Shown here: positions 47,936-56,229 of the stretch, in pieces
How the letters are laid out: each line of letters starts with the position of its first letter
Position numbering within the stretch: position 1 is the first letter of the stretch
NCBI GenBank assembly: GCA_958296345.1
Contig: CATQIJ010000013.1
Coordinates: 620,001-684,000 of the forward strand
Source: an uncultured Rhizobiaceae bacterium
GTDB lineage: Bacteria; Pseudomonadota; Alphaproteobacteria; Rhizobiales; Rhizobiaceae
Direction: 5' to 3'
Length of the DNA stretch: 64,000 nucleotides
Translations under genes and position numbers: made by a program
The notes under the pieces: model-generated
What the model was told of the DNA's origin: nothing
Database searches by the model: none
The model's input: only the letters and a program-made list of their open reading frames with translations

Positions 47936-49227
47936 ATGGAGAGAAACTTGAAACTCGTATCTAATCTAATTAATAAAGCTATCTCTCTAATCTAATTAAT
48001 AAAGCTATCTCGTTCAAAAAAGATGAGAAAGGCTCAATTCTTCCGCTTACAGCAATCATGCTAACAGGCCTAGCACTAGCAGGCGGCGCTGCAGTCGATT
48101 ACGCTCGTTATTCAAAAGTAAAAACAGTAATGGATACAGCGCTTGATGCCGCAATTTTGGACGCAGGCGTTAGATTAGGTTCTGGTCAACCAGTGAACCA
48201 AAAATTCGAAGATGATTTTAAAGAATTTTTCAACGTAAATATCGTTGGCCGTGGTGGATATACGAGTGATTATAATGTGGTTACTTTTTCTGCTGATGCA
48301 ACAACGGGTAAAGTTTCTGCAACGGCAGAAACCAATGTTGATGCAACTTTAATGCGTATCGCTGGCTTTGATAAGTTTAGTGCTGTTTCTAGCAGTGGTG
48401 GTATATTTGAACAAAAAGAAACTGAAGTTACCATTATGCTTGATGTTACAGGTTCAATGAGAGGCCCTAGGATAAGAGCGCTTCGCTTAGCCGCATCAGA
48501 TGCTGTAAATATTTTACTTCCAAATGGGCTAAACACTCGTGGTACACGGGTTGGATTGGTGCCTTATTCGGCGTCAGTAAATGCGGGTCAATATGCCAAT
48601 GCCGTGACTAACAATAATGGAACAAATAATAGTTGTGTTACTGAGCGTTCAGGGGCTGCTGAAGCAACAGATATTTCTTATCAGTCTGCACCTTTAATTA
48701 AGGGAGTTAGCTATTGCCCTAGGGTTGCAATTCGTCCGTTAAGTAATAATAAGAGTGAAATCTTGAATGATATTAATAATTTAAGCACGGGCGGAGGTAC
48801 TGCAGGCCACCTTGGTATTGCATGGAGCTATTATCTTTTGTCTGAAAACTGGAATTCAGATTTGTGGCCTGTAGAAAATGATGCGGCGGCTTATAACGCG
48901 GGTGTCAATAAAGTTGCGATACTTATGACGGATGGACAGTTTAATACTGCATACACAGGCGCTGGTGGGTCAAAACGTTCCAACCAATTAGCCAGGGATA
49001 TATGTACAGATATGAAAGCACCGAAGAATGGTCATTCTGGTATTACGATCTATTCAATAGCATTTCAGGCGCCGTCAAGCGCAGAAGCAACACTTCGTGC
49101 TTGTGCCAACGCAGACGCTGGTAATAAAACTTTCTTTTTCTCGGCATCAAACGAACAAGAGCTTCGTGAGGCATTCAATAAAATTGCCTGCGCCTTACTC
49201 AATAAGTTTATGGAAATAGTGAAGTAA
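47936..49227 (+). pseudogene. TadG/TadE-like pilus-associated VWA protein, frame broken by a tandem duplication
   Basis: Resembles TadG-type envelope proteins: an N-terminal Flp-type segment (EKGSILPLTAIMLTGLALAG) then a VWA domain with the MIDAS motif MLDVTGSM, LLPNGL.TRGTRVGLVPYS, and the second metal part ILMTDGQFN. From the ATG at 47936 (or TTG 47948) the frame reads ERNLKLVSNLINKAISLI and stops inside the second copy of a 26-bp direct repeat at 47960-48011. Removing one copy gives MERNLKLVSNLINKAISFKKDEKGS, continuous with the rest. Without this the protein would start at 48058 and lose half its anchor. No other tad genes are in the window. Confidence 0.8.
47960..48011. repeat. Perfect 26-bp tandem duplication
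   Basis: Two identical adjacent copies, 47960-47985 and 47986-48011, beginning TCTAATCTAATTAAT. The unit is not a multiple of three, so an extra copy shifts the TadG-like frame. This could be an ON/OFF switch by slippage or recombination, or an assembly artefact. Confidence 0.9.
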
Positions 49228-49231
49228 TCAA

Positions 49232-49256
49232 AAGCGGGCTTTTAGCTCGCTTTTTT
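49232..49256 (+). terminator. Intrinsic terminator after the TadG-like gene
   Basis: AAGCGGGC (49232-49239) pairs with GCTCGCTT (49245-49252), with one G-T pair and a loop of five, followed by a T run to 49256. It lies 5 bases after the stop codon. Confidence 0.8.
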
Positions 49257-49353
49257 GTGTGGTGGTGGCGTTATTAGCTATGCAAAATGTGCATATCTAC
49301 TATGAAAGATTGGGACTCCAACTATTAAATAAGATTATCTATATATATCCTAA

Positions 49354-49498
49354 CAGCGAAACAAACGCTGACAATAACTTTCAGAACCACTCCTCCTCCC
49401 AGGTTCTGAAAAGACGGATTAGCTTCCTCCTCCAATTTTAGCTAATCCTAACATATGAAGCTCGTCAGATCCTCCTCCCCTGACGAGCTTTATTTTTG
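49354..49498 (+). ncRNA. Anti-SD stem-loop small RNA (cuckoo/CcsR-like)
   Basis: Three strong hairpins in a row, each exposing a CCUCCUCC-type loop complementary to ribosome-binding sites. Hairpin 1: 49379-49388 with 49402-49411, loop ACTCCTCCTCCCA. Hairpin 2: GGATTAGCT (49416-49424) with AGCTAATCC (49440-49448), loop starting TCCTCCTCC. Hairpin 3: AAGCTCGTCAG (49458-49468) with CTGACGAGCTT (49480-49490), loop ATCCTCCTCCC, followed by TATTTTTG, so it doubles as terminator. A small CAGCG/CGCTG stem at 49354-49370 may be the 5' end. This is the architecture of the alphaproteobacterial cuckoo RNAs (CcsR in Rhodobacter), stress-induced regulators. No promoter could be confidently assigned. Confidence 0.85.
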
Positions 49499-49526
49499 TC
49501 TTGTTTTCTAATTTGTATCAGGCAAC

Positions 49527-49556
49527 AAAAAAGGATCGCTTCTTTCGAAACGATCC
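49527..49556 (-). terminator. Intrinsic terminator for acs
   Basis: On the minus strand GGATCG (49556-49551) and CGATCC (49538-49533) form a 6-bp stem with a 12-base loop that contains TTTCGAAA, followed by six T (49532-49527). It faces the small RNA terminator across about 30 bp. Confidence 0.75.
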
Positions 49557-49585
49557 CTTCGCAATTTTTACTTCTGATGGCCTGT

Positions 49586-49672
49586 TTAAAAGGAGAGACG
49601 CCTCATTAAAGGCTGCCTTAACGCGAAATCACTTCCTCCAGATATCTCCAGAAATCTTAAATCACTCGACAT
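49586..49672 (-). CDS. Putative 28-residue small protein in the acs 3' region
   Basis: Minus-strand ORF from ATG 49672 to a TAA at 49588-49586, preceded by AAAGGAGGTGTCTA, one of the best ribosome sites in the window with six bases between AGGAGG and ATG. The peptide starts MSSDLRFLEISGG and ends QPLMRRLSF. It lies between the acs stop and the acs terminator, so it would be on the acs transcript. It has no recognised relatives; the region is prone to indels, so the true reading frame could be longer. Confidence 0.45.
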   Translation of the reverse strand: MSSDLRFLEISGGSDFALRQPLMRRLSF

Positions 49673-49739
49673 TAGACACCTCCTTTTGATTCGTTAAACA
49701 TGTATAGATGTTGCCACAGATTGAAAAACCGTCAACCCG

Positions 49740-51701
49740 TTATGATTTATACTGTCTGTTCTCAATAAGATCATCGACAACTGCTGGTTCTGCAAGTGTT
49801 GAAGTGTCGCCTAGATTTGAGAAATCATCTTCTGCAATCTTGCGCAGAATTCTTCTCATAATTTTGCCTGATCGAGTTTTTGGTAAACCCGGAGCCCATT
49901 GAATTGCATCTGGCGCAGCGATTGGTCCAATTTCACTTCTTACATGTGTGCGAAGTTCTTTTTAAGTTCATCGGTTGCTTCAACGCCTTGCATCAAAGTC
50001 ACATAACAGTAAATGCCTTGACCTTTGATGTCGTGCGGGAAGCCAACAACTGCTGATTCTGAAACTGCTTCATGCGCCCCAAGAGCTGCTTCAACTTCTG
50101 CTGTACCCATGCGGTGACCAGAAACGTTGATTACATCATCAACACGACCTGTAATCCAGTAGTAACCGTCTTCGTCACGTTTACAGCCATCACCTGTGAA
50201 ATATTTGCCTTTGTATGTTGAAAAGTAAGTCTGCACAAAGCGCTCGTGGTCGCCATAAACCGTACGCATTTGGCCAGGCCACGAATCTGTAATACAAAGA
50301 TTACCGTCGTTTGCACCTTCAAGTGGGTTGCCATCATTGTCTACCAATTGGGGTTGAACTCCAAAAAAATGGCGTTGTTGCTGAACCAGGCTTAAGTGTG
50401 GTTGCACCTGGAAGCGGGGGTAATCATGTGACCACCAGTTTCTGTTTGCCACCAAGTATCAACGATTGGGCAACGACCTTCGCCAACGACGTTATGATAC
50501 CATTCCCAAGCTTCTGGATTAATAGGCTCGCCTACTGTTCCAAGAATGCGAAGGGATGAACGTGATGTTGATTTAACTGGGTCATCACCGCCTTGCATCA
50601 AAGCGCGAATAGCTGTTGGTGCTGTGTAGAATTGGTTGACTTTGTGTTTGTCACAAACTTCCCAGAAGCGTGCATTTGTTGGATAGTTTGGAACACCTTC
50701 AAACATCACAGTAGTCGCGCCATTCGCAAGTGGCCCATATACAATGTATGAGTGGCCCGTTACCCAGCCCACATCAGCAGTGCACCAGTAAATGTCACCT
50801 TCTTGATAATCAAACGTATATTGATGGGTCATGGATGCCCATACAAGATAACCAGCTGTTGTATGAACGACACCTTTTGGTTGACCTGTAGAGCCTGATG
50901 TATAAAGAATGAATAGAGGGTCTTCTGCATTCATTTCTTCTGGCGGGCAATCTGTAGATGCTGCTTCGCAGGCCTCATGATACCAAATATCACGACCTGG
51001 TTCCCAATCAATTGCGCCGCCTGTGCGTTTTACGACAATAACTTTTTCAACGTGAATATTTTGAATGGCTGCTAGCTCAATTGCGTTATCAGTATTCTTT
51101 TTTAAGAGGAACTTTCTTGCCGCCGCGCAGGCCTTCGTCTGCGGTAATAACGATGGTCGATTCACAGCCAACAATGCGGCCCTGCAAGTGCGTCTGGTGA
51201 GAAACCGCCAAATACGATTGAGTGTATGGCACCAATTCTTGTACATGCAAGCATAGCATAAGCTGCTTCTGGAATCATTGGCATATAAAGTGTGACGCGA
51301 TCGCCTTTTTTAACACCTTGTGCTTTTAGCACGTTGGACAATCTACAAACATGCTCATGCAATTGTTTGTATGTGATATGCATTTCTTCTGAAGGATCGT
51401 CGCCTTCCCAGATGATAGCTGTTTGATCGCCGCGTTTTTCTAAATGGCGGTCAATACAATTGGCGCTTACGTTGAGTGTGCCATCTTCATACCATTTAAT
51501 AGAGACGTCAGGATATTCAAAGGTTGTGTTTTTTACCTTTGTATAAAGTTTAATCCAATCAAGACGCTTGCCTTCATCACCCCAAAAACTATCAGGATCA
51601 GAAATACTATGCTCATACATTTCTTTGTATTTTGCTGCATCTGCCCATGCGTTCTTAGTGGCATCTTTTAATACTGGATATGTTTTAGCTGTATCTGACA
51701 T
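49740..51701 (-). pseudogene. acsA: Acetyl-CoA synthetase, disrupted by several indels
   Basis: AMP-forming enzyme that activates acetate; about 650 residues once reconstructed. Frame 1 (51701 to about 51175) covers the N-terminus to [11 protein letters not shown]. The following [15 protein letters not shown] is scattered over frames. Then [17 protein letters not shown] to [13 protein letters not shown] holds the ATP loop [11 protein letters not shown]. The third frame covers [15 protein letters not shown] to the catalytic-region [15 protein letters not shown]-like [18 protein letters not shown]. The end reads [14 protein letters not shown] with the acetylated Lys, and stops at 49740. At least five indels (near 51175, 51120, 50405, 50375, 49950) point to sequence error. 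No RNA switch was seen upstream. Confidence 0.9.
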
Positions 51702-51924
51702 GATATCTCCTCCGACCCTTAGTATTTTAAGGGGTATTTCCTATTCCAAATTTTCTATCTTTATAATCTCACCATACATACAAGGTCTATTCAACCATAG
51801 GTCAATGTGTGGTTTTCATGTGTGGGGTGTTTCTTAACGAGTATGGTTAATTTCAGATAGTTAAAATTTTAACGAATTTGCGGCAAAGTCAAAATATTCC
51901 ATTTGTATAGTGTAGGAATTATCC

Positions 51925-52335
51925 ATGGCTAGTTTTCGCCGATTTAAAATTGCAGCTCTTGTTCTGCCTCTAGCTCTGTCTGCTTGTGCAAGCAGTGATT
52001 TTGGTAATTTTTTTAAGCCAGGTAAAAGATTACTTGGAATGACACCCAGTTGGTGTACGCCTTTGCCGTTAAAAATTGCGCTCACAAAAATTGCTAAGAA
52101 GTTTGGCCCGATAAGAGTACATTCATCACATCGTTGGCCTTTAGAAAATAAACGTAAGGGTGGGAAGTCAAAATCATATCACTTAACCTGCCGTGCAGTA
52201 GATTTTTCTGTGCAGGGTGGAAGTCCGCAGGCTATTAAGAGCTATATTAAATCCTTATGGGAAGTAGGCGGCTATAGTTATTATCCGCGTGGAAATTTTT
52301 TCCATATAGACACTGGGCCAAGACGGACTTGGTGA
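51925..52335 (+). CDS. M15-family peptidase-like lipoprotein
   Basis: 136 residues with a lipoprotein signal (ALVLPLALSACASS, lipobox LSAC). The domain resembles the D-Ala-D-Ala carboxypeptidase-like M15 family (DUF882/YcbK group): SSHRWP, then SYHLTCRAVDFSV (His and Asp ligands) and the final HIDTGP. It is probably a murein-trimming enzyme or binding protein at the outer membrane. The 3' end lies 3 bp from the reconstructed stop of the convergent LysR gene. Confidence 0.85.
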   Translation: MASFRRFKIAALVLPLALSACASSDFGNFFKPGKRLLGMTPSWCTPLPLKIALTKIAKKFGPIRVHSSHRWPLENKRKGGKSKSYHLTCRAVDFSVQGGSPQAIKSYIKSLWEVGGYSYYPRGNFFHIDTGPRRTW

Positions 52336-52337
52336 TT

Positions 52338-53292
52338 TTACCCTTCCAACAAAACCCTACTTTCCATAAATTCCTCGATAGCTTCCGCTTGATCGCTTGA
52401 TCGCTTGCTTCATCGCGTAGCCAAGCTAGGAAGTTTAGAACCTTTTCTTTTTCCAATGCCTCATGAGGACAGCAGAAGTAAAAGCCACCTTTGGCGCTGA
52501 TGGCTTGTTTGAAGGGGGCGATTAGTCGCCCTGCATTGATTTCACGGAATGCGAAGCCCAAACGTCCCAATACAATGCCGCCGCCATCAACTGCTGCCTC
52601 AATACAATAGTCTGCGTGATTGAAATGTGCGCCTTTGTCCGGATTAACGCCAGTATAGCCCATAGCTTCAAGCCAGGTTTTCCATTGTCCACCATCCAAG
52701 AATTTTAGAGACTGATCGTGGATTAAAGGAGTTTTTTCAAACAAACTTTCATCTGCCTTACTTCCCATCTCTTCAAATAGTTTAGGTGAAATAAGCGGCG
52801 TTGAAATTTCCTGAAATAGTGCTTCGGTGAATAGATTTGGATAATTCCTGCGCCAAAGCGAATAACCGCGTTTACTCCGTCGCGATCAAAATCAGTGAGT
52901 TTGAGGTTTGCTGAGAGCCTGAAGTCTATTTCAGGGTTTTGCTCCAAATATGCATATAATCTGGGTGCCAACCATTTCGCTGAAAATGCAGGGCCAGTAC
53001 TGACTACTAACGTTTTATTGTCTTCGTCTGATTGGAGGAGTGCAAAGGTCTCTTCCATTTTTTCAAACGCTTCAATAATGCCGGATGACAGGATACGGCC
53101 TTCTTTGGTGAGTACTACTGCGCGATTTAGCCGATTAAAGAGCTTAATTCCAAGAAATTCTTCCAATTGTCTTATTTGATAAGACAATGCAGAGGGTGTA
53201 ATTCCCAGTTCTTCAGCAGCCAATTGAAATTGCATATGACGACAAGCGGCTTCAAAGGCTCGGACCGCATTAACAGGTGGTATTTTACGCAT
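52338..53292 (-). pseudogene. GcvA-like LysR-type regulator, frameshifted twice
   Basis: LysR regulator of the GcvA subgroup: the winged helix begins MRKIPPVNAVRAFEAACRHM and LAAEELGITPSALSYQIRQLE. The frame breaks near 52832, where RFGAG should be followed by NYPNLFTEALFQEIS. The effector domain continues in another frame: GSKADESLFEKTPLIHDQ, then the C-terminal WLRDEASDQA. At 52387-52402 an 8-bp unit is duplicated; with one copy the end reads ASDQAEAIEEFMESRVLLEG and stops at 52338. Divergent small genes at 53399 are likely targets. Confidence 0.8.
52387..52402. repeat. 8-bp tandem duplication (GCTTGATC x2)
   Basis: Two adjacent copies, 52387-52394 and 52395-52402. The extra copy shifts the LysR C-terminal frame by 8 bases. 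Confidence 0.85.
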
Positions 53293-53296
53293 ATTG

Positions 53297-53324
53297 GCTT
53301 CACTTAAAAAAATTGAACTGAAGC
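53297..53324. promoter_or_regulatory. Inverted repeat between the LysR gene and the divergent small gene
   Basis: GCTTCA (53297-53302) and TGAAGC (53319-53324) are separated by 16 bases, beginning just upstream of the LysR start. LysR regulators often bind such sites near their own divergent promoter, so this is a candidate operator. Confidence 0.4.
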
Positions 53325-53398
53325 TTAAGAATTAACCGTTTGTTCTATATCTGTCGAGTTGTTATTTTTAATTCAATAAATGAAAAGGAATAAAGATA

Positions 53399-53560
53399 AT
53401 GACAACTCGAAACACAAGAAACCGCTTTATAACACGTAATTTTCCACATTATGACACCGCAGACTTTAACCGCCGTATGGAAGAAGGCTTGAGAAGAGCA
53501 CCGCAAGAACGTGCCAAAGCACTTAAAGATTTTTGGGGTTGGTTAACCCGTACTGCATGA
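53399..53560 (+). CDS. Small basic-aromatic protein, 53 residues
   Basis: ATG at 53399 with AAAAGGAATAAAGATA ahead. The peptide starts MTTRNTRNRFITRNFPHYDT and ends RAKALKDFWGWLTRTA, forming an amphipathic helix with a Trp-rich end. It resembles small stress-linked alphaproteobacterial proteins in layout but I do not see the DUF1127 Leu/Gly-Ile motif. It is divergent from the LysR gene and 31 bp before the next small gene, so both may be LysR targets. Confidence 0.6.
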   Translation: MTTRNTRNRFITRNFPHYDTADFNRRMEEGLRRAPQERAKALKDFWGWLTRTA

Positions 53561-53591
53561 TACATGCGTTTTAGAATAGGAAAATATAATA

Positions 53592-53843
53592 ATGTCTGTT
53601 TTAGCAATTCAACAACCTGTAATTACCCGCGATAAAATTGCTTTTGCAATCAAATGGGTGGCATCTATTATCCAGATTTTGGGTTATACAGCGACTGCAT
53701 TTGGCTTTACACCGCTTAATATTTGCTTGTTTCTTGTCGGTCTACTTGGTTGGTTTGCAGTGGGCGTGATGTGGAACGATCGCGCTATTATGCTAATTCA
53801 CATTATTGCACTGGGTGCGATGTTTGTTGGGTTGGCTAGTTAG
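53592..53843 (+). CDS. Small three-helix membrane protein
   Basis: 83 residues with three hydrophobic segments: IKWVASIIQILGYTATAFGF, ICLFLVGLLGWFAVGVMW and IMLIHIIALGAMFVGLA. The pattern KW-A--IQI-GY-ATA-G and W-DRAIMLIH is shared with an uncharacterised marine-alphaproteobacterial family that I cannot name with certainty. It shares a 4-bp TTAG stop overlap with the convergent nitroreductase gene. Confidence 0.7.
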   Translation: MSVLAIQQPVITRDKIAFAIKWVASIIQILGYTATAFGFTPLNICLFLVGLLGWFAVGVMWNDRAIMLIHIIALGAMFVGLAS

Positions 53844-54529
53844 AGAACGGTTAAAATTCCATCAAGTGGTTTTTTAATTTTAGCGACAGCGGGAACAGTC
53901 GCGTCTTTTGCCGGATGTCCCACCGCTAAAATCATCACAGGCTTTTCTGATTTTGGCCGTTCTAACAGTTCATTTAAAAATTTCATCGGATTAGGCGTAT
54001 GGGTGAGTGTTGATAGGCCTGCATGATGTAAAGCGGTGATTAAAAACCCAGTGGCAATGCCAACGCTTTCATTGACGTAGTAGTTTTTAAATTTAGTACC
54101 ATCATCAAACTCCCCATAGCGCTGCGCGAAAATTACAATCAACCAAGGGGCGATTTCTAAGTGCGGTTTTTCAGGACCAGTGCCAATGGGTTCAAGTGCT
54201 TTAATCCATTCATCGCTGCCGCCACCTGCATAAAACGCCTGTTCTTCTTTTTCTGCTGCTTTTCGGATTTTAGATTTTACTTCAGGATTGCGAATAGCCA
54301 CAAAATGCCAAGGCTGATGGTTAGCGCCACTGGGAGCAGAGCCGGCAGCACGAATGCAGTTTTCGATGACTTCTTGTGGCACTTCTTTCGAAGTGAAGTC
54401 ACGAACGGAATGTCGTGTTTGCATGGTTTCATAGAAATGAGAAGCTGCTATGCGCATTTCATTATCACTCAAGGATGAGCGATTTGGTAAGGGGAGCGCT
54501 TCGAATTTTAAGTTTTTGCGGGCGAACAT
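53840..54529 (-). CDS. Nitroreductase family protein
   Basis: FMN-binding oxidoreductase, 229 residues. QTRHSVRDFTSKEVPQEVIENC begins the fold with the Arg-His-Ser FMN contacts; SAPSGANHQPWHFVAIRN forms the flavin site; the central VNESVGIATGFLITALHHAGL and AVGHPAKDATVP are typical. The substrate is unknown: the BluB-like, iodotyrosine-deiodinase-like and classical nitroreductase groups share these motifs. It follows the DUF1761 gene head to tail without a gap. Confidence 0.88.
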   Translation of the reverse strand: MFARKNLKFEALPLPNRSSLSDNEMRIAASHFYETMQTRHSVRDFTSKEVPQEVIENCIRAAGSAPSGANHQPWHFVAIRNPEVKSKIRKAAEKEEQAFYAGGGSDEWIKALEPIGTGPEKPHLEIAPWLIVIFAQRYGEFDDGTKFKNYYVNESVGIATGFLITALHHAGLSTLTHTPNPMKFLNELLERPKSEKPVMILAVGHPAKDATVPAVAKIKKPLDGILTVL

Positions 54530-54928
54530 TTAAACTCCCATCCAACCAATAATTGCGCCTTGTAGAACAAAGACGAGTAGCCAATATCCAGCGTCTATGA
54601 GTGTTAAGTCCCAACCGTTCCCTTGGAAACGGTGGTTGGTCATCATGGGTGCTAGTGTAAAACCTGCCCAGCAGAAGAGGGCAGATAAGATACCGCCGCC
54701 TATTGTATATGTTCCAATGTGGCCGATCAGGCCTGCAAGAATATATGCAATCAGGAATTGTGAAATGAGTGCCACAATATAAATCTTCGGGTTTGGCGTT
54801 GGCTCTTCGGTCATTCCAACTGCCTTCATCCAAGGTTTGGCTAGTGCGCCATACCATGCAGCGCCAGCCATCATGCCTGCGATGGCTGCTATTATTACGG
54901 CTAGGTAGTTCATTCCATGGAAAATCAT
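54530..54928 (-). CDS. DUF1761 membrane protein
   Basis: About 132 residues from ATG 54928, with four helices: NYLAVIIAAIAGMMAGAAWYG, LISQFLIAYILAGLIGHIG, ILSALFCWAGFTLAPMM and TLIDAGYWLLVFVLQGAII. The AAWYGALAKPWMKAVG motif is diagnostic of DUF1761. The start overlaps the nth stop (ATGA), so it is translated with nth. No function is known. Confidence 0.85.
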   Translation of the reverse strand: MIFHGMNYLAVIIAAIAGMMAGAAWYGALAKPWMKAVGMTEEPTPNPKIYIVALISQFLIAYILAGLIGHIGTYTIGGGILSALFCWAGFTLAPMMTNHRFQGNGWDLTLIDAGYWLLVFVLQGAIIGWMGV

Positions 54929-55643
54929 GTTGGTATCTCCTGATCTAAAATTGGTACAATTGCAGCTGGTACATCGCAGGTTTTTTCTTTTGATTTGCAA
55001 AGATCAGCGATGATGCAGGCTTCGCATTTTGGTTTTCTGGCAACGCACATGTAACGCCCGTGTAGAATCAGCCAGTGATGCGCGTGGTAAAGAAACTCTT
55101 CTGGGATAATTCGCATGAGGATTGCTTCAACATCATCGGGAGTTTTAGCTGGTGCTAATCCCATGCGCATTCCGATGCGAAGGATATGTGTATCGATTGC
55201 CATGGTTGGAATGCCAAAGGCCATCGACATGACCACGTTAGCCGTTTTGCGCCCAACGCCTGGCAGTTTGACGAGTTCTTCTCGTGCCTCAGGGACGATA
55301 CTATCAAAATCATCTACTAACATTTGTGAAAGCGCAATGACATTCTTGGCTTTGTTTCGCCATAGACCGATGGTCTTTATATATTCGCCAACTTTAGTTT
55401 CTCCAAGTTCGAGCATTTTTTCTGGTGTGTCCGCAATTTTGAAAAGCTCTTTGGTGGCGCGGTTTACTCCGACATCGGTTGCTTGTGCGGAAAGTGCGAC
55501 TGCTACAACCAGTGTATAGGGTTAACGTGCGCAAGTTCACCTTTTGGCTCAGGACGTAGTTTACGAAAGCGCGAGAAGATTTCGGTCAATTCTTCTGTGT
55601 TATATTTGCTTCGGGGCAGGCGTTTTTTCTTTATGGGTGCCAT
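54925..55643 (-). pseudogene. nth: Endonuclease III, one frameshift
   Basis: Base-excision DNA glycosylase/AP lyase for oxidised pyrimidines. From ATG 55643 the frame gives MAPIKKKRLPRSKYNTEEL to ELAHVNP, then breaks near 55515, where PYTLVVAVALSAQATD is found one frame over (an extra base in CCTATAC). The rest is intact: LPGVGRKTANVVMSMAFG with the catalytic Lys, the catalytic Asp in AIDTHILRIGMRMGL, and the [4Fe-4S] Cys set C-x6-C-x2-C-x5-C in CVARKPKCEACIIADLC. A single indel in a housekeeping repair gene is probably an error. Confidence 0.9.
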
Positions 55644-55694
55644 GCGACTTTTTTGTTCCTGTTCAAACTGTAATTTCTCTCTAGATTATACATT

Positions 55695-56169
55695 ATGGAT
55701 GAAGAAACCAAACCAGAATTTATTGTAGAGCTAATACCGCATCGCTCGCTGGGGCGTACTGGATTTTTGCTGCTTATGGGATTTATTGGTGTCACTTGCT
55801 TTATTTCAGGCATGATGTTTTTGATTATGGGTGCTTGGCCTGTCTTGATTGCGATGGCTCTTGATGCCCTTATAATTTGGTTTGCGTTCAAGATGAACTA
55901 TCGAGCCGCTAAAGCGCGTGAAGTAATTTCTGTTGCGCGGGATGAATTGAAAATCCAAAAATTTGCGCCAAGTGGGGCGAATGAAAACACATACGTTTAA
56001 CCCGTTTTGGACGCGCTTTGAAGTTGATCGCCATGATGAAATTGGCATTACGTCTATGCGCCTGACTACAAAAGAGTTCAGTTTGTCTATTGGTGCGTTT
56101 CTTAACCCTGATGATCGTGAGAGTTTTGCCCGCGCTTTTAAGAACGCACTTGGTAGAGCCAAAGCATAA
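55695..56169 (+). pseudogene. DUF2244 membrane protein, one frameshift
   Basis: Two frames make one protein of about 157 residues. MDEETKPEFIVELIPHRSLG and two helices (FLLLMGFIGVTCFISGMMFL and WPVLIAMALDALIIWFAF) are in the first. Near 55985, GAAAAC has one A too many; with one fewer, ANETHTFNPFWTRFEVDRHD continues into MRLTTKEFSLSIGAFLNPDDRESFARAF. This is the DUF2244 layout. The gene is divergent from nth. Confidence 0.85.
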
Positions 56170-56229
56170 AGATATCGTCCCCGCAAGTTTCGGGTGGCGG
56201 ATTTATTTACTCCGTTCTAATCTCCTTTT

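Noticed and set aside
49260-49350. Heat-shock (RpoH) promoter for the small RNA
   Set aside because: No pair matching CTTGAA and CCCAT-like boxes with correct spacing; TTGGGA at 49310 has no good -10 at 16-18 bases.
52247-52340. LysR frame running into the M15 peptidase gene
   Set aside because: Caused by the 8-bp duplication; the natural stop is at 52338 and the overlap is artefactual.
53399-53560. DUF1127 identity for the 53-residue protein
   Set aside because: The short Arg-rich helix is similar in style but the diagnostic Leu-x-Asp-Ile-Gly-Leu end is missing.
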